The notes under the pieces: model-generated
Database searches by the model: none
The model's input: only the letters and a program-made list of their open reading frames with translations
Told to the model about the DNA's origin: nothing
Program-made: the position numbers and the translations under genes
In this document: piece after piece, positions 1 through 9,036 of the stretch
Numbering within the stretch: the first letter of the stretch is position 1
Layout: the number at the start of each line of letters is the position of its first letter
Origin: Arthrobacter oryzae
GTDB lineage: Bacteria > Actinomycetota > Actinomycetes > Actinomycetales > Micrococcaceae
DNA length: 64,000 nt
Reading direction: 5' to 3'
Assembly (NCBI RefSeq): GCF_030812315.1
Contig: NZ_JAUSSM010000001.1
Location: 496,001-560,000 of the forward strand

Positions 1-304
1 GCGGCTGGGCAGCAGCGGGCTGGGCAGGAGCAGCCGGCTTGGCAGGGGCTGCCGGCGACGGTGCCGGTGCTGCCGCAGCCGGAGCTACAACTGGAAGTTC
101 GCGAGTTGCGGGGTCGGCGGGCGCCGGTGCCCCCGAGGTCCCGTTGGAAGACGAGCTGTCACCGGCGTCGAAAGATTCGAACAGCGGCCACCACTTGGCA
201 TCCACAGTGTTCTTGTCCTGCTGGTAACGCTCGTACAGTTCGTCAACGAGCCACTCGTTTCCGCCAAATTCCTCTGGTAGACGGTGGCTAGGCTGCTCTG
301 GCAC
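1..304 (-). CDS. kgd: Multifunctional 2-oxoglutarate decarboxylase/dehydrogenase, N-terminal fragment
   Basis: Only the first 101 codons are inside the window; the gene continues beyond base 1. Read on the minus strand from GTG at 304, the protein begins MPEQPSHRLPEEFGGNEWL and continues through a WWPLFESFD segment into an Ala/Pro-rich linker. This is the N-terminal signature of actinobacterial Kgd/OdhA, in which the E1 domain is fused to an acyltransferase domain; the N-terminal helix matches the E1 N-terminal helix and the Ala/Pro linker follows it. Role (family knowledge): decarboxylation of 2-oxoglutarate in the TCA cycle. AAGAGG lies about 10 nt upstream of the GTG. The gene diverges from guaB1. 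Confidence 0.9.
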   Translation of the reverse strand, partial: MPEQPSHRLPEEFGGNEWLVDELYERYQQDKNTVDAKWWPLFESFDAGDSSSSNGTSGAPAPADPATRELPVVAPAAAAPAPSPAAPAKPAAPAQPAAAQP

Positions 305-409
305 TTGAAATACGCCTCTTCCATGAGTTTGATTTCCCTCTGGTCGCCTTCGGTGCGTCAGCACAACAATCGAACCAGTCTCTGCGTCCTGTGAACCCAG
401 ACCTTTGCC

Positions 410-440
410 AGTCTAGTGACGATTCTTGGTTAACTGCCAA
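410..440 (-). promoter_or_regulatory. Candidate kgd promoter
   Basis: On the minus strand TTGGCA (440-435) and TAGACT (415-410) could be -35 and -10 boxes with a 19-bp spacer. They would give a leader of roughly 100 nt before the kgd GTG. The -10 matches the TAGRCT form seen repeatedly in this window; the long spacer weakens the -35 call. Confidence 0.4.
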
Positions 441-486
441 TAAGGGTGACCCAAATCATGTAGAGGCGAAACTATTGCGGAAATAA

Positions 487-2070
<1,584 letters not shown>

Positions 2071-2074
2071 GGGA

Positions 2075-2093
2075 CTGCCGGCTGGACCGGCAG
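2075..2093 (+). terminator. Hairpin after guaB1
   Basis: CTGCCGG and CCGGCAG form a perfect 7-bp stem with a 5-nt loop, starting 4 bp after the guaB1 stop. No T-tract follows, so it is at best a U-less actinobacterial terminator. Confidence 0.4.
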
Positions 2094-2143
2094 GGAGGGA
2101 CTGCAGGCGTCTGCCGGCCGCTCCTGTGCGCCGCATCTGCTCC

Positions 2144-2151
2144 TGTAGACT
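2144..2151 (+). promoter_or_regulatory. Candidate extended -10 for the CNNM operon
   Basis: TGTAGACT gives an extended -10 with hexamer TAGACT at 2146-2151. Transcription would begin near 2158, leaving a leader of about 280 nt before the first CNNM gene, unusually long for this window, where many genes have almost no leader. Confidence 0.4.
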
Positions 2152-2178
2152 GAAATTCTTATGGACAGTAAATCTAGG

Positions 2179-2245
2179 TGCCGGCCTGGGGGCTGTCAGC
2201 GGAGCAGGAACACCAGCTCCCCGCAGCCAACCCACAGAGCCGGCA
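2179..2245 (+). ncRNA. Candidate structured 5' leader RNA upstream of CNNM genes
   Basis: Three nested helices are visible: TGCCGGC (2179-2185) with GCCGGCA (2239-2245), GGCTG (2191-2195) with CAGCC (2224-2228), and GGAG (2201-2204) with CTCC (2217-2220). They form one long interrupted hairpin just downstream of the candidate start site. Position and the downstream divalent-cation transport genes would suit a metal-sensing leader, but no known riboswitch consensus was recognised. Confidence 0.35.
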
Positions 2246-2441
2246 AACCCCGTTCACGCGCCCATCACTCTGCAGCAGTTCACCACGCCGCAGCCTTTAA
2301 GGAAACAGGGTCGGCACCGGCTGACCATCCTCCGCCGGCCAGGCTCCCCGGCAACATCTCCTCCCCTTCACCCGCCGGGTCCTCGGCGACTGGTGACCCC
2401 GAAAGCGGACTTTTCCCCGGATCTCCGGAGGCAAGGCGCTA

Positions 2442-3779
2442 ATGGAATGGTTACTGCTTGGAGCAGGCATCCTGCTCATCCTTGGCACGGGCTTCTTCGT
2501 CGCCGTCGAGTTTTCCCTCGTCGCCCTTGACCAGGCCACGGTCCAGCGGGCCGTGGACAATGGCGATGCCGCGGCCGTGCCGCTGCTCAAATGCCTCAAA
2601 TCGCTGTCCACGCAACTTTCGAGCTGCCAGCTCGGCATTACCCTGACCACACTGCTGACCGGTTACGTCATGGAACCGTCCGTCGGACAGCTACTGGAAG
2701 GTCCGCTGACGGTGGCCGGCGTCCCCGAGGCAGCAGCTGCCTCGATTTCCCTGGTGCTGGCCATGACCATCGCCACCCTGTTGTCGATGCTGATCGGCGA
2801 ACTGGTCCCCAAGAACATGGCCATCGCCCTCTCGCTGCCCATCGGCAAAGCCGTTGCCCGCCCGCAGTTGGTCTTCACCGCCATCTTCAAGCCGGCCATC
2901 ATCGTGCTGAACGGGTTCTCCAACAAGGTGCTGAACGTCTTCGGACTGGAGGCCAAGGAGGAGATCTCCGGTGCGCGGACACCCGCGGAACTGGCATCCC
3001 TGGTGCGGCGCTCCGCCGCCATGGGAACGCTCGACGCCGGAACGGCCAACTTTATCGACCGGACGCTCAAGTTCTCCGGCCGTACGGCCGCGGACGTTAT
3101 GACGCCCCGGATCCGGGTGGAGACCATTGCAGCCGAACAGCCGGTTTCGGACATCGTGGACGCCGCGAAGCGCACCGGATATTCGCGTTTCCCGATCATC
3201 GGTGAATCCGCTGATGACATACGCGGCCTGGTCCACGTGAAGAAAGCGATCGCCGTTCCGTGGGACCGGCGCGCCAACCTCGAAGCCGGCGCCATCATGA
3301 CGGATGTGCTGAGGGTGCCCGAAACCATCCACCTGGATGCCCTGTTGGCTGAACTGCGGGAAGGAAACCTGCAGCTCGCCGTCGTGCTGGACGAATACGG
3401 CGGCACGGCCGGCATTGCAACGCTGGAAGACCTCGTCGAGGAAATCGTCGGCGAAGTCGCGGATGAACACGACAAAGTCAGGCCGGGGCTCCTCCAGAGC
3501 GCTTCCGGCGACTGGTACTTCCCGGGCCTGCTGCGCCCGGATGAGCTCTCCGAGCAGATTCCGGGACTGACTGTTCCTGACGAGTCCGCCTACGAAACTG
3601 TCGGCGGCTATGTGATGAGCCAGCTTGGACGGATCGCGGTGGTGGGGGACACCGTCGACGTCGGAGGCGGAACGCTAAGCGTGACCCGCATGGAGGGACG
3701 CCGGATCGACCGGATCTGCTTCAAGCCATCGCCGGTGCACGGCGAACAGCATGTTGCCGGCAGGGGAGGCACCGCATGA
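2442..3779 (+). CDS. CNNM/CorC-type membrane protein (hemolysin family, full-length)
   Basis: 445 aa. Order of parts: DUF21 transmembrane domain (about 1-190) with FFVAVEFSL near residue 18 and GELVPKNMA at 119-127, a CBS pair (about 215-345) ending in LEDLVEEIVGEV, and a C-terminal CorC/HlyC domain (about 355-435). Family knowledge: such proteins take part in Mg2+/Co2+ efflux or magnesium homeostasis at the cytoplasmic membrane; the name hemolysin is historical. GGAGG lies 10 nt before the ATG. The stop overlaps the next start by 4 bp (ATGA), implying translational coupling with the shorter paralogue that follows. Confidence 0.85.
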   Translation: MEWLLLGAGILLILGTGFFVAVEFSLVALDQATVQRAVDNGDAAAVPLLKCLKSLSTQLSSCQLGITLTTLLTGYVMEPSVGQLLEGPLTVAGVPEAAAASISLVLAMTIATLLSMLIGELVPKNMAIALSLPIGKAVARPQLVFTAIFKPAIIVLNGFSNKVLNVFGLEAKEEISGARTPAELASLVRRSAAMGTLDAGTANFIDRTLKFSGRTAADVMTPRIRVETIAAEQPVSDIVDAAKRTGYSRFPIIGESADDIRGLVHVKKAIAVPWDRRANLEAGAIMTDVLRVPETIHLDALLAELREGNLQLAVVLDEYGGTAGIATLEDLVEEIVGEVADEHDKVRPGLLQSASGDWYFPGLLRPDELSEQIPGLTVPDESAYETVGGYVMSQLGRIAVVGDTVDVGGGTLSVTRMEGRRIDRICFKPSPVHGEQHVAGRGGTA

Positions 3780-4846
3780 GCGACTGGGCAGGAATCCTGT
3801 GGCTTGTAGTCCTCCTGATCGGCAACGCCTTCTTCGTGGCCGCGGAGTTCGCGGTGATGTCGGCGCGCCGGAGCCAGATCGAGCCGTTGGCGGAAGCCGG
3901 GTCCATCCGGGCCCAGACCACGTTGAGGGCCATGGAGAATGTCTCGCTGATGCTGGCCTGTGCGCAGCTGGGCATTACGGTCTGTTCACTGCTGATCCTG
4001 CAGGTCGCTGAACCTGCGATCCACCACCTGATGGCGGTGCCCCTGGAAGCAGTGGGCCTGCCGATGGAAATCGCAGATGTCGTGGCGTTCACCGTGGCGC
4101 TTCTTGTGGTGACCTTCCTGCATGTGACCTTCGGCGAGATGGTGCCGAAGAATATTTCGGTTTCCGTCGCGGACAAGGCCGCCTTGTTGCTGGCACCGCC
4201 GCTCATGTTCATTGCTCGGCTCGTGAATCCGGCGATTGTGGCCCTCAACTGGTCCGCAAACCACATTCTGCGGCTGATGCGGATCGAACCCAAGGATGAG
4301 GTCAACTCCTCGTTCACGCTGGAGGAAGTCCAGTCGATCGTGCAGGAATCCACCCGGCACGGGCTGGTGGACGATGATGCAGGGCTGATCACCGGAGCCT
4401 TGGAGTTCTCGGAACATACGGCATCCGACATCATGGTCCCGCTGGACAAGCTGGTCATGATGAAAGCGGCCACCACGCCGGTCGAGTTCGAAAAGGCCGT
4501 CAGCCGGACCGGATTCTCCCGTTTCCCGATGATGGACGAGGACGGCATGCTTTCGGGCTACCTCCACATCAAGGATGTGCTGTCCATCCCGGAAAGCGAC
4601 TACGAGCATCCGGTTGCGGAAAGCCGGATCAGGTCCCTGGCGAACCTGTCCATGGACGACGAGATCGAGAAGGCCATGTCCGTGATGCAGCGCACCGGTT
4701 CGCACCTGGCGCGTGTCATTGGACCGGACGGAAACACCGGCGGCGTTTTGTTCCTGGAAGACGTGATCGAGCAGCTGGTGGGCGAGATCCGCGATGCCAC
4801 CCAGGCGAAGGGCATCCGCCGCCTGGGTCAGCCCGACGGGGAGTAG
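3776..4846 (+). CDS. CNNM/CorC-type membrane protein lacking the C-terminal CorC domain
   Basis: 356 aa, paralogue of the preceding gene. The DUF21 membrane domain contains FFVAAEFAVM and GEMVPKNIS; the CBS pair ends with LEDVIEQLVGEI. The protein stops about 15 residues later, so the CorC/HlyC domain of its neighbour is absent. Full-length plus short paralogues in tandem suggest a heteromeric transporter, which is inference. It is translated from an ATGA overlap and is the last gene before the Zur-box region. Confidence 0.83.
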   Translation: MSDWAGILWLVVLLIGNAFFVAAEFAVMSARRSQIEPLAEAGSIRAQTTLRAMENVSLMLACAQLGITVCSLLILQVAEPAIHHLMAVPLEAVGLPMEIADVVAFTVALLVVTFLHVTFGEMVPKNISVSVADKAALLLAPPLMFIARLVNPAIVALNWSANHILRLMRIEPKDEVNSSFTLEEVQSIVQESTRHGLVDDDAGLITGALEFSEHTASDIMVPLDKLVMMKAATTPVEFEKAVSRTGFSRFPMMDEDGMLSGYLHIKDVLSIPESDYEHPVAESRIRSLANLSMDDEIEKAMSVMQRTGSHLARVIGPDGNTGGVLFLEDVIEQLVGEIRDATQAKGIRRLGQPDGE

Positions 4847-4874
4847 CCGGCCAGCGGACGCATGTTGCCGGGGT

Positions 4875-4907
4875 AGCCCTAAATAGGAATCATTCCCATT
4901 TAGGGCT
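4875..4907. promoter_or_regulatory. Zur-like operator palindrome
   Basis: A 33-bp inverted repeat: arms beginning AGCCCTAAAT and ending ATTTAGGGCT, with an inner GGAAT/ATTCC dyad around a central C. There is one mismatch between the 16-nt arms. The inner core resembles actinobacterial Zur boxes (GAAAATCATTTTC type). It lies 72 bp before znuA, and the zur gene closes the same locus. TACACT (4907-4912) may be a -10 overlapped by the site. Confidence 0.75.
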
Positions 4908-4978
4908 ACACTCGACTTGTTGCTAATGCTCCTGATTCTCATGTAGCCAGTCCAGATAACCAGATCAGAGGTTCTTCC

Positions 4979-5944
4979 GTGCGCCGTTCAGCCGTCCTTT
5001 CTGTCACCGCCCTCACCGGCCTGAGCCTGCTGTTGTCAGCCTGCAGTACGACGGCGGGCGGCCAGCAGGAGGGTTCCGGCGCCATCGAGGTTGTCACCTC
5101 CACGAACGTCTACGGGGACATCGTCCGCGAAATCGGCGGCGACAAAGTCAACGTCAAGGCGCTCATCACCAAGGCAAGCCAGGATCCGCATTCCTACGAG
5201 GCCACCACGCAGGACAAACTGGCGGTCTCCAAGGCCAAACTGGTGGTTGAAAACGGCGGCGGCTATGACGATTTCATCCACAAACTGGCCGACGACAGCA
5301 ACCTGGGCCATGACAACATCATCAGCGCTGTCGAGGTGTCCGGGCTCGCACCCGAGGAGGAGCCGGCCGCCGGTTCCACGGCCGAGGAGGATGAGCACGG
5401 ACACTCCCATGACCACGGAGCCTTCAACGAACATGTCTGGTACAGCCTCGATGCCATGACCAAGCTGGCCGACGCCGTGGAGGCCAAACTCGCATCGCTG
5501 GAGCCGGCCTCAGCGCCAGCCTTCAAAACCAATGCCGCCGAGTTCAAGCAGGAGATCTCCGGGCTGAAGGCCCAGGTCACCGGACTCACGCCCACGGCCG
5601 GCCAGGCACCTGTCGCCGTTACGGAACCCGTTCCCCTTTACCTGCTCGAGGCCGCCGGCCTGGTGAACAAAACCCCGGCGGATTACACTGCGGCGATCGA
5701 GGAAGATTCCGACGTGCCGCCCGCGGTCCTCAAGGAAGCCACGGAACTGGCAGGTTCAAAAGACATAAAGTTCCTGGCGTACAACACGCAGACGGAAGGC
5801 CCGCAGACGCAGGCCCTCAAGAAAGCAGCCGAAGCGGCCGGCGTTCCGGTGCTGGACTTCAGCGAAACCCTTCCCGACGGGAAGACGTACGTTCAGTGGA
5901 TGAGCGCCAATGTGGACAGCATCAAGCAGGCGCTGGGCAAGTAG
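4979..5944 (+). CDS. znuA: Zinc ABC transporter substrate-binding lipoprotein
   Basis: 321 aa, GTG start. A lipoprotein signal peptide ends in the lipobox LSAC with the lipidated Cys22. The mature part is of the TroA/ZnuA (cluster 9) type: His71 in DPHSYE and His152 in NEHVWY are probable metal ligands, and an acidic, His-rich loop (HGHSHDH, 140-146) is typical of zinc-specific members. Role: captures Zn2+ outside the membrane and delivers it to ZnuB. It is the first gene of znuA-znuC-znuB, preceded by the Zur-like palindrome, so repression under zinc sufficiency is expected. Manganese as substrate is less likely because of the His-rich loop and the adjacent zur gene. Confidence 0.88.
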   Translation: MRRSAVLSVTALTGLSLLLSACSTTAGGQQEGSGAIEVVTSTNVYGDIVREIGGDKVNVKALITKASQDPHSYEATTQDKLAVSKAKLVVENGGGYDDFIHKLADDSNLGHDNIISAVEVSGLAPEEEPAAGSTAEEDEHGHSHDHGAFNEHVWYSLDAMTKLADAVEAKLASLEPASAPAFKTNAAEFKQEISGLKAQVTGLTPTAGQAPVAVTEPVPLYLLEAAGLVNKTPADYTAAIEEDSDVPPAVLKEATELAGSKDIKFLAYNTQTEGPQTQALKKAAEAAGVPVLDFSETLPDGKTYVQWMSANVDSIKQALGK

Positions 5945-6003
5945 CCCGCCGCAGGCAAACCGCCCCAACTGGGCCGCCGGCATCGGACCGTGCCGGAGTG
6001 AAC

Positions 6004-6048
6004 CATCCTTGGACGGGCCGTCCTAAGATGGTGGGGGCGCTTCGCCCC
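6004..6048 (+). promoter_or_regulatory. Palindrome, possible -10 and hairpin between znuA and znuC
   Basis: 6004-6030 is an imperfect 27-bp palindrome built around GGACG-GGC-CGTCC. TAAGAT (6024-6029), inside its right arm, resembles a -10 hexamer. A second stem, GGGGCG-CTT-CGCCCC, ends at about 6048. The combination could be an internal promoter with an operator, or a processing site setting different levels of binding protein and ATPase. Confidence 0.4.
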
Positions 6049-6071
6049 GCATGAATCGAGGATAAAGAACG

Positions 6072-6887
6072 TTGAAACCGGTAGTGAGCCTCCGCGGAGC
6101 CACCCTGAAGTTCGGCAAACGGACGCTCTGGGAGGACCTGGACCTCGACATCAATCCCGGCGAGTTCTTTGCCGTCCTCGGCCCGAACGGCAGCGGCAAG
6201 ACCACGTTCCTGAAGGTCCTGCTGGGACTCCAGGAACTCCATTCCGGGTCGGCCAGGTTAGGCGGCCGCCCCGTGGAACGGGGCAGCAACCTGATCGGCT
6301 ACATTCCGCAGCAGAAATCCTTCGCACCGGACACACCCCTGCGCGCCCGCGACCTTGTGGGACTCGGCGTCGACGGCCACCGCTGGGGACTCCGTCTGGG
6401 CGCGGCCAAGGCCAACCGCAGGATCGATGAGCTGTTGGACCTCGTCGGCGCGGCAGAGTACGCCAAGGTGCCGGTGGGCCAGCTCTCCGGCGGCGAACAA
6501 CAGCGGCTCAGGGTGGCCCAGTCGCTGGCCGCCGATCCGCAGGTTCTCCTGTGCGACGAGCCGTTGCTCTCCTTGGACCTTCAGCATCAGCAGGCTGTCA
6601 GCGCACTGATCAACAAGCAATGCCGCAGCCAGGACAGTGCCGTGGTCTTCGTCACGCACGAGATCAACCCGATCATCGATTACGTGGACCGCGTCCTCTA
6701 CCTTGCGGGCGGACGGTTCCGGGTGGGCAAGCCATCCGAAGTGATGACTACCGAGGTGCTCTCCGGGCTCTACGGCAGCCGGGTGGAAGTGATCCACGCC
6801 AACGGCCGGATGATCGTGGTGGGGCTGCCCGAGGCGGCGACGCACCACCACGAGGATGCGCATTCCGTGGCAGGGGAGCTGGGCTAA
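6072..6887 (+). CDS. znuC: Zinc ABC transporter ATP-binding protein
   Basis: 271 aa, TTG start with GAGG about 10 nt upstream. Complete ABC ATPase: Walker A GPNGSGKTT (37-45), Q-loop Gln80, signature LSGGEQ (138-143), Walker B VLLCDEP (158-164) and H-loop His196. The C-terminus carries a short His-rich tail (THHHEDAH), common in zinc systems. It energises uptake with ZnuA and ZnuB on the inner face of the membrane. The permease follows directly after the stop codon. Confidence 0.9.
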   Translation: MKPVVSLRGATLKFGKRTLWEDLDLDINPGEFFAVLGPNGSGKTTFLKVLLGLQELHSGSARLGGRPVERGSNLIGYIPQQKSFAPDTPLRARDLVGLGVDGHRWGLRLGAAKANRRIDELLDLVGAAEYAKVPVGQLSGGEQQRLRVAQSLAADPQVLLCDEPLLSLDLQHQQAVSALINKQCRSQDSAVVFVTHEINPIIDYVDRVLYLAGGRFRVGKPSEVMTTEVLSGLYGSRVEVIHANGRMIVVGLPEAATHHHEDAHSVAGELG

Positions 6888-7775
6888 TTGGACTTCGACA
6901 GTATTCTCCGTGCCATTTTCAATTTCGAGAACTACGGCGAGCTCCTGGTCCTGGTGCAGAACTCCATCTGGGCAGGTGCCCTGCTCGGGCTCCTCGGCGG
7001 GCTCATGGGCACCTTCGTGATGAAGCGCGACCTCGCCTTCGCGGTCCACGGAATCTCCGAGTTGTCCTTCGCCGGCGCTGCCTTTGCGCTGCTCATCGGG
7101 GCGGACATTGTTTTCGGATCCCTCATCGGTTCAGTGCTCGCGGCCCTGCTCCTGGGCGTGATGGGCGTCCGTGCCCGGGACAAGAATTCCATCATTGGCG
7201 TGATCATGCCGTTCGGCCTTGGCCTGGGCATCCTCTTCCTCTCGCTGTACGAGGGGCGGGCTTCAAACAAGTTCGGCCTCCTGACCGGGCAGATCGTGTC
7301 CGTGGACACGGTCCAGCTCCAGGTGCTTGCCACGGCGGCCGTTGTGGTGATGATTGCGCTGGTGGCCATCTGGCGTCCACTCACCTTCGCGAGCGTGGAC
7401 CCGGAAGTGGCGGAAGCGCGGGGCGTGCCCGTCCGGACGCTGGGCATCGGCTTCATGGTGCTGCTGGGAATCAGCGTGGCGCTGTCCATCCAGGTGGTGG
7501 GGGCGCTGCTGGTGCTCGCGTTGCTGATCACGCCTGCGGCCGCGGCGCTCCGGGTGACGTCCTCGCCCCGGCTCGTGGTGACGCTCAGCGTGGCCTTCGC
7601 CGTGACAGCCACGGTGGGCGGGATCATGCTTGCCCTGGGCGGCCGGATTCCCATCAGCCCGTACGTGACCACGCTGTCATTCCTGATCTACGTTGTGTGC
7701 CGGATCATCGGCGGTGTGCGGGCCGGGCGCGGCCTGAACGGACGCGTGCTGCCGGCGGAGGCCGGAGCGGCCTAG
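6888..7775 (+). CDS. znuB: Zinc ABC transporter permease
   Basis: 295 aa, TTG start immediately after the znuC TAA. ABC-3 family membrane protein with about eight hydrophobic segments; the family motif region around MKRDLAFAVHGISELSFAG is clear. It forms the membrane channel for Zn2+. It converges with the zur gene 28 bp downstream, leaving almost no intergenic space. Confidence 0.88.
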   Translation: MDFDSILRAIFNFENYGELLVLVQNSIWAGALLGLLGGLMGTFVMKRDLAFAVHGISELSFAGAAFALLIGADIVFGSLIGSVLAALLLGVMGVRARDKNSIIGVIMPFGLGLGILFLSLYEGRASNKFGLLTGQIVSVDTVQLQVLATAAVVVMIALVAIWRPLTFASVDPEVAEARGVPVRTLGIGFMVLLGISVALSIQVVGALLVLALLITPAAAALRVTSSPRLVVTLSVAFAVTATVGGIMLALGGRIPISPYVTTLSFLIYVVCRIIGGVRAGRGLNGRVLPAEAGAA

Positions 7776-7803
7776 CTGCAGACCTATCCTGCGGCTTTTC
7801 CGC

Positions 7804-8301
7804 CTAGCCTGCGGCGGCCTTCCGCGCCGTGCAGTCCGGGCACAGGCCGTAGATCTCAACGGTGTGGGCCACTTCGGTGTAGCCGTGCTCCGCTGCAGTC
7901 CGTGCGGCCCAGGTCTCTACTGCGGGAGCCTCGACTTCCACAGCCTTGCCGCAGTTTCGGCACAGCAGGTGATGGTGGTGGCCCGTGACGGCGCACCTCC
8001 GGTACACGGCCTCGCCCTCGCCGTTTCGCAGGACATCCACCAGTCCGTCATCGGCCAGCGACTGCAGGATCCGGTAGGCCGTGGCCAGCGACACGGAGGT
8101 GCCCTGGTTCTGTAGGATGCGGTAGAGCTCCTGGGTGCTGACGAAGTCGTCAAGCTCGTCCAGGGCGGCGCTCACCGCCAGTCGCTGCTTGGTGACACGC
8201 TGCTCCCTGCCTCCGGTGGCAGCCGGTGCGGCTAGCTTCGTGCCGTCGGCTTTGGCGCCGTGGGCCATGGATGGACTCGCTTCCCTGAGGGGTGTTGGCA
8301 A
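7804..8301 (-). CDS. zur: Fur-family zinc uptake repressor
   Basis: 165 codons from TTG at 8301; the ATG at 8268 (MAHGAKADGT, 154 aa) is at least as likely a start. N-terminal winged helix (TKQRLAVSAALDEL...STQELYRIL), then YRRCAVTGHHHHLLCRNC and a C-terminal CPDC. In 154-aa numbering the structural Zn site uses Cys103, Cys106, Cys143 and Cys146, and the HHHH cluster is at 97-100. Role: Zn2+-dependent repressor; its likely target is the palindrome at 4875-4907. TAATCT (8313-8308) may be its -10. Confidence 0.88.
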   Translation of the reverse strand: MPTPLREASPSMAHGAKADGTKLAAPAATGGREQRVTKQRLAVSAALDELDDFVSTQELYRILQNQGTSVSLATAYRILQSLADDGLVDVLRNGEGEAVYRRCAVTGHHHHLLCRNCGKAVEVEAPAVETWAARTAAEHGYTEVAHTVEIYGLCPDCTARKAAAG

Positions 8302-8325
8302 TGTCCTAGATTACCAGCCGGGGTC

Positions 8326-8373
8326 CATGGACACTGCCGTTCATGGACACTGTCGTGCGGGCCACCCTAGGCT
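8326..8373 (+). promoter_or_regulatory. Promoter of the metallo-hydrolase gene, with an 11-bp direct repeat
   Basis: TGGACA (8345-8350), a 17-bp spacer, and TAGGCT (8368-8373) sit 6 nt before the ATG at 8380, predicting a leaderless transcript. The -35 lies inside the second copy of CATGGACACTG (8342-8352); the first copy is at 8326-8336, 16 bp upstream. Confidence 0.6.
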
Positions 8374-8379
8374 GGCTCC

Positions 8380-9036
8380 ATGAAGCTGACCAAGTACACC
8401 CACGCGTGCGTCCGGTTGGATAAGGACGGCCAGGCGCTCGTGCTGGACCCAGGCACGTTCTCCGAAACCGACCTGGCCCTCGACGGTGCCGGGGCGGTCC
8501 TGATCACCCACGAACACGGCGACCATGTTGATGTCCCGGCCGTGGCCTCGGCACTGCAGGGCAATGATGCGCTGCAGGTCTTTGCCCCCGCCGGCGTTGC
8601 CGCGAAGTTGCGGTCCGAGGCGCCGTTCGCGGCCCCGCGGATCCATGATGTGGACCCGGGCTCGACATTCCGCGCCGTCGGATTCGACGTGCGGACCTTC
8701 GGCGGGCAACACGCGCTGATCCACCCCCAGATCCCCGTGGTGGCCAACATCGGGTACCTGATCGACTCCAATGTGTACCACCCCGGGGACTCCTTTGTGA
8801 TACCGGACGGCGTTGCTGTCCGGACCCTCCTGGTCCCGGTGCACGCACCCTGGAACAAAGTGGGTGAGGTGGTGGACTTCGTCATCGGCGTCCGCGCCGG
8901 CAAGGCGTTCCCCATCCACGATGCCCTGCTCAATGAAACCGGACTCGGCCTGATTGAAGGGCACGTGAAGCGGCTGGGGGCCAAGTACGGCACCGAGTAT
9001 GCACACCTCGCCAGCGGCGATTCAGTGGAGGTCTAG
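8380..9036 (+). CDS. MBL-fold metallo-hydrolase (UlaG-like)
   Basis: 218 aa. The metallo-beta-lactamase motif HEHGDH gives ligands His44, His46, Asp48 and His49; further likely ligands are in GGQHALIH and YHPGDSF. The short domain, beginning [10 protein letters not shown], belongs to the L-ascorbate-6-phosphate lactonase-like group of hydrolases, but the substrate cannot be told. It appears leaderless. It overlaps the convergent PLP enzyme gene by 4 bp at the 3' end. Confidence 0.8.
   Translation: MKLTKYTHACVRLDKDGQALVLDPGTFSETDLALDGAGAVLITHEHGDHVDVPAVASALQGNDALQVFAPAGVAAKLRSEAPFAAPRIHDVDPGSTFRAVGFDVRTFGGQHALIHPQIPVVANIGYLIDSNVYHPGDSFVIPDGVAVRTLLVPVHAPWNKVGEVVDFVIGVRAGKAFPIHDALLNETGLGLIEGHVKRLGAKYGTEYAHLASGDSVEV

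Larger units (their letters stand above)
2071..2441 (+). other. 371-bp non-coding stretch, long leader of the CNNM pair
   Basis: No credible gene. It holds the guaB1 hairpin (2075-2093), a candidate -10 (2146-2151), a nested stem-loop (2179-2245), and GGAGG at 2427-2431 ten bases before the first CNNM gene. One open frame (2161-2442) crosses it but is of low complexity and resembles nothing I know. Confidence 0.6.

Noticed and set aside
2161..2330. M-box (magnesium) or yybP-ykoY (manganese) riboswitch
   Set aside because: The conserved cores of these classes are not present; only a generic nested hairpin could be supported.
2161..2442. 93-codon open frame ending in TAATG at the first CNNM start
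   Set aside because: Low-complexity Ser/Pro/Arg composition, no ribosome-binding site, and it runs through the hairpins of the proposed leader RNA.
8326..8352. CRISPR-like repeat
   Set aside because: Only two 11-bp copies with a 5-bp gap; no array and no cas genes.
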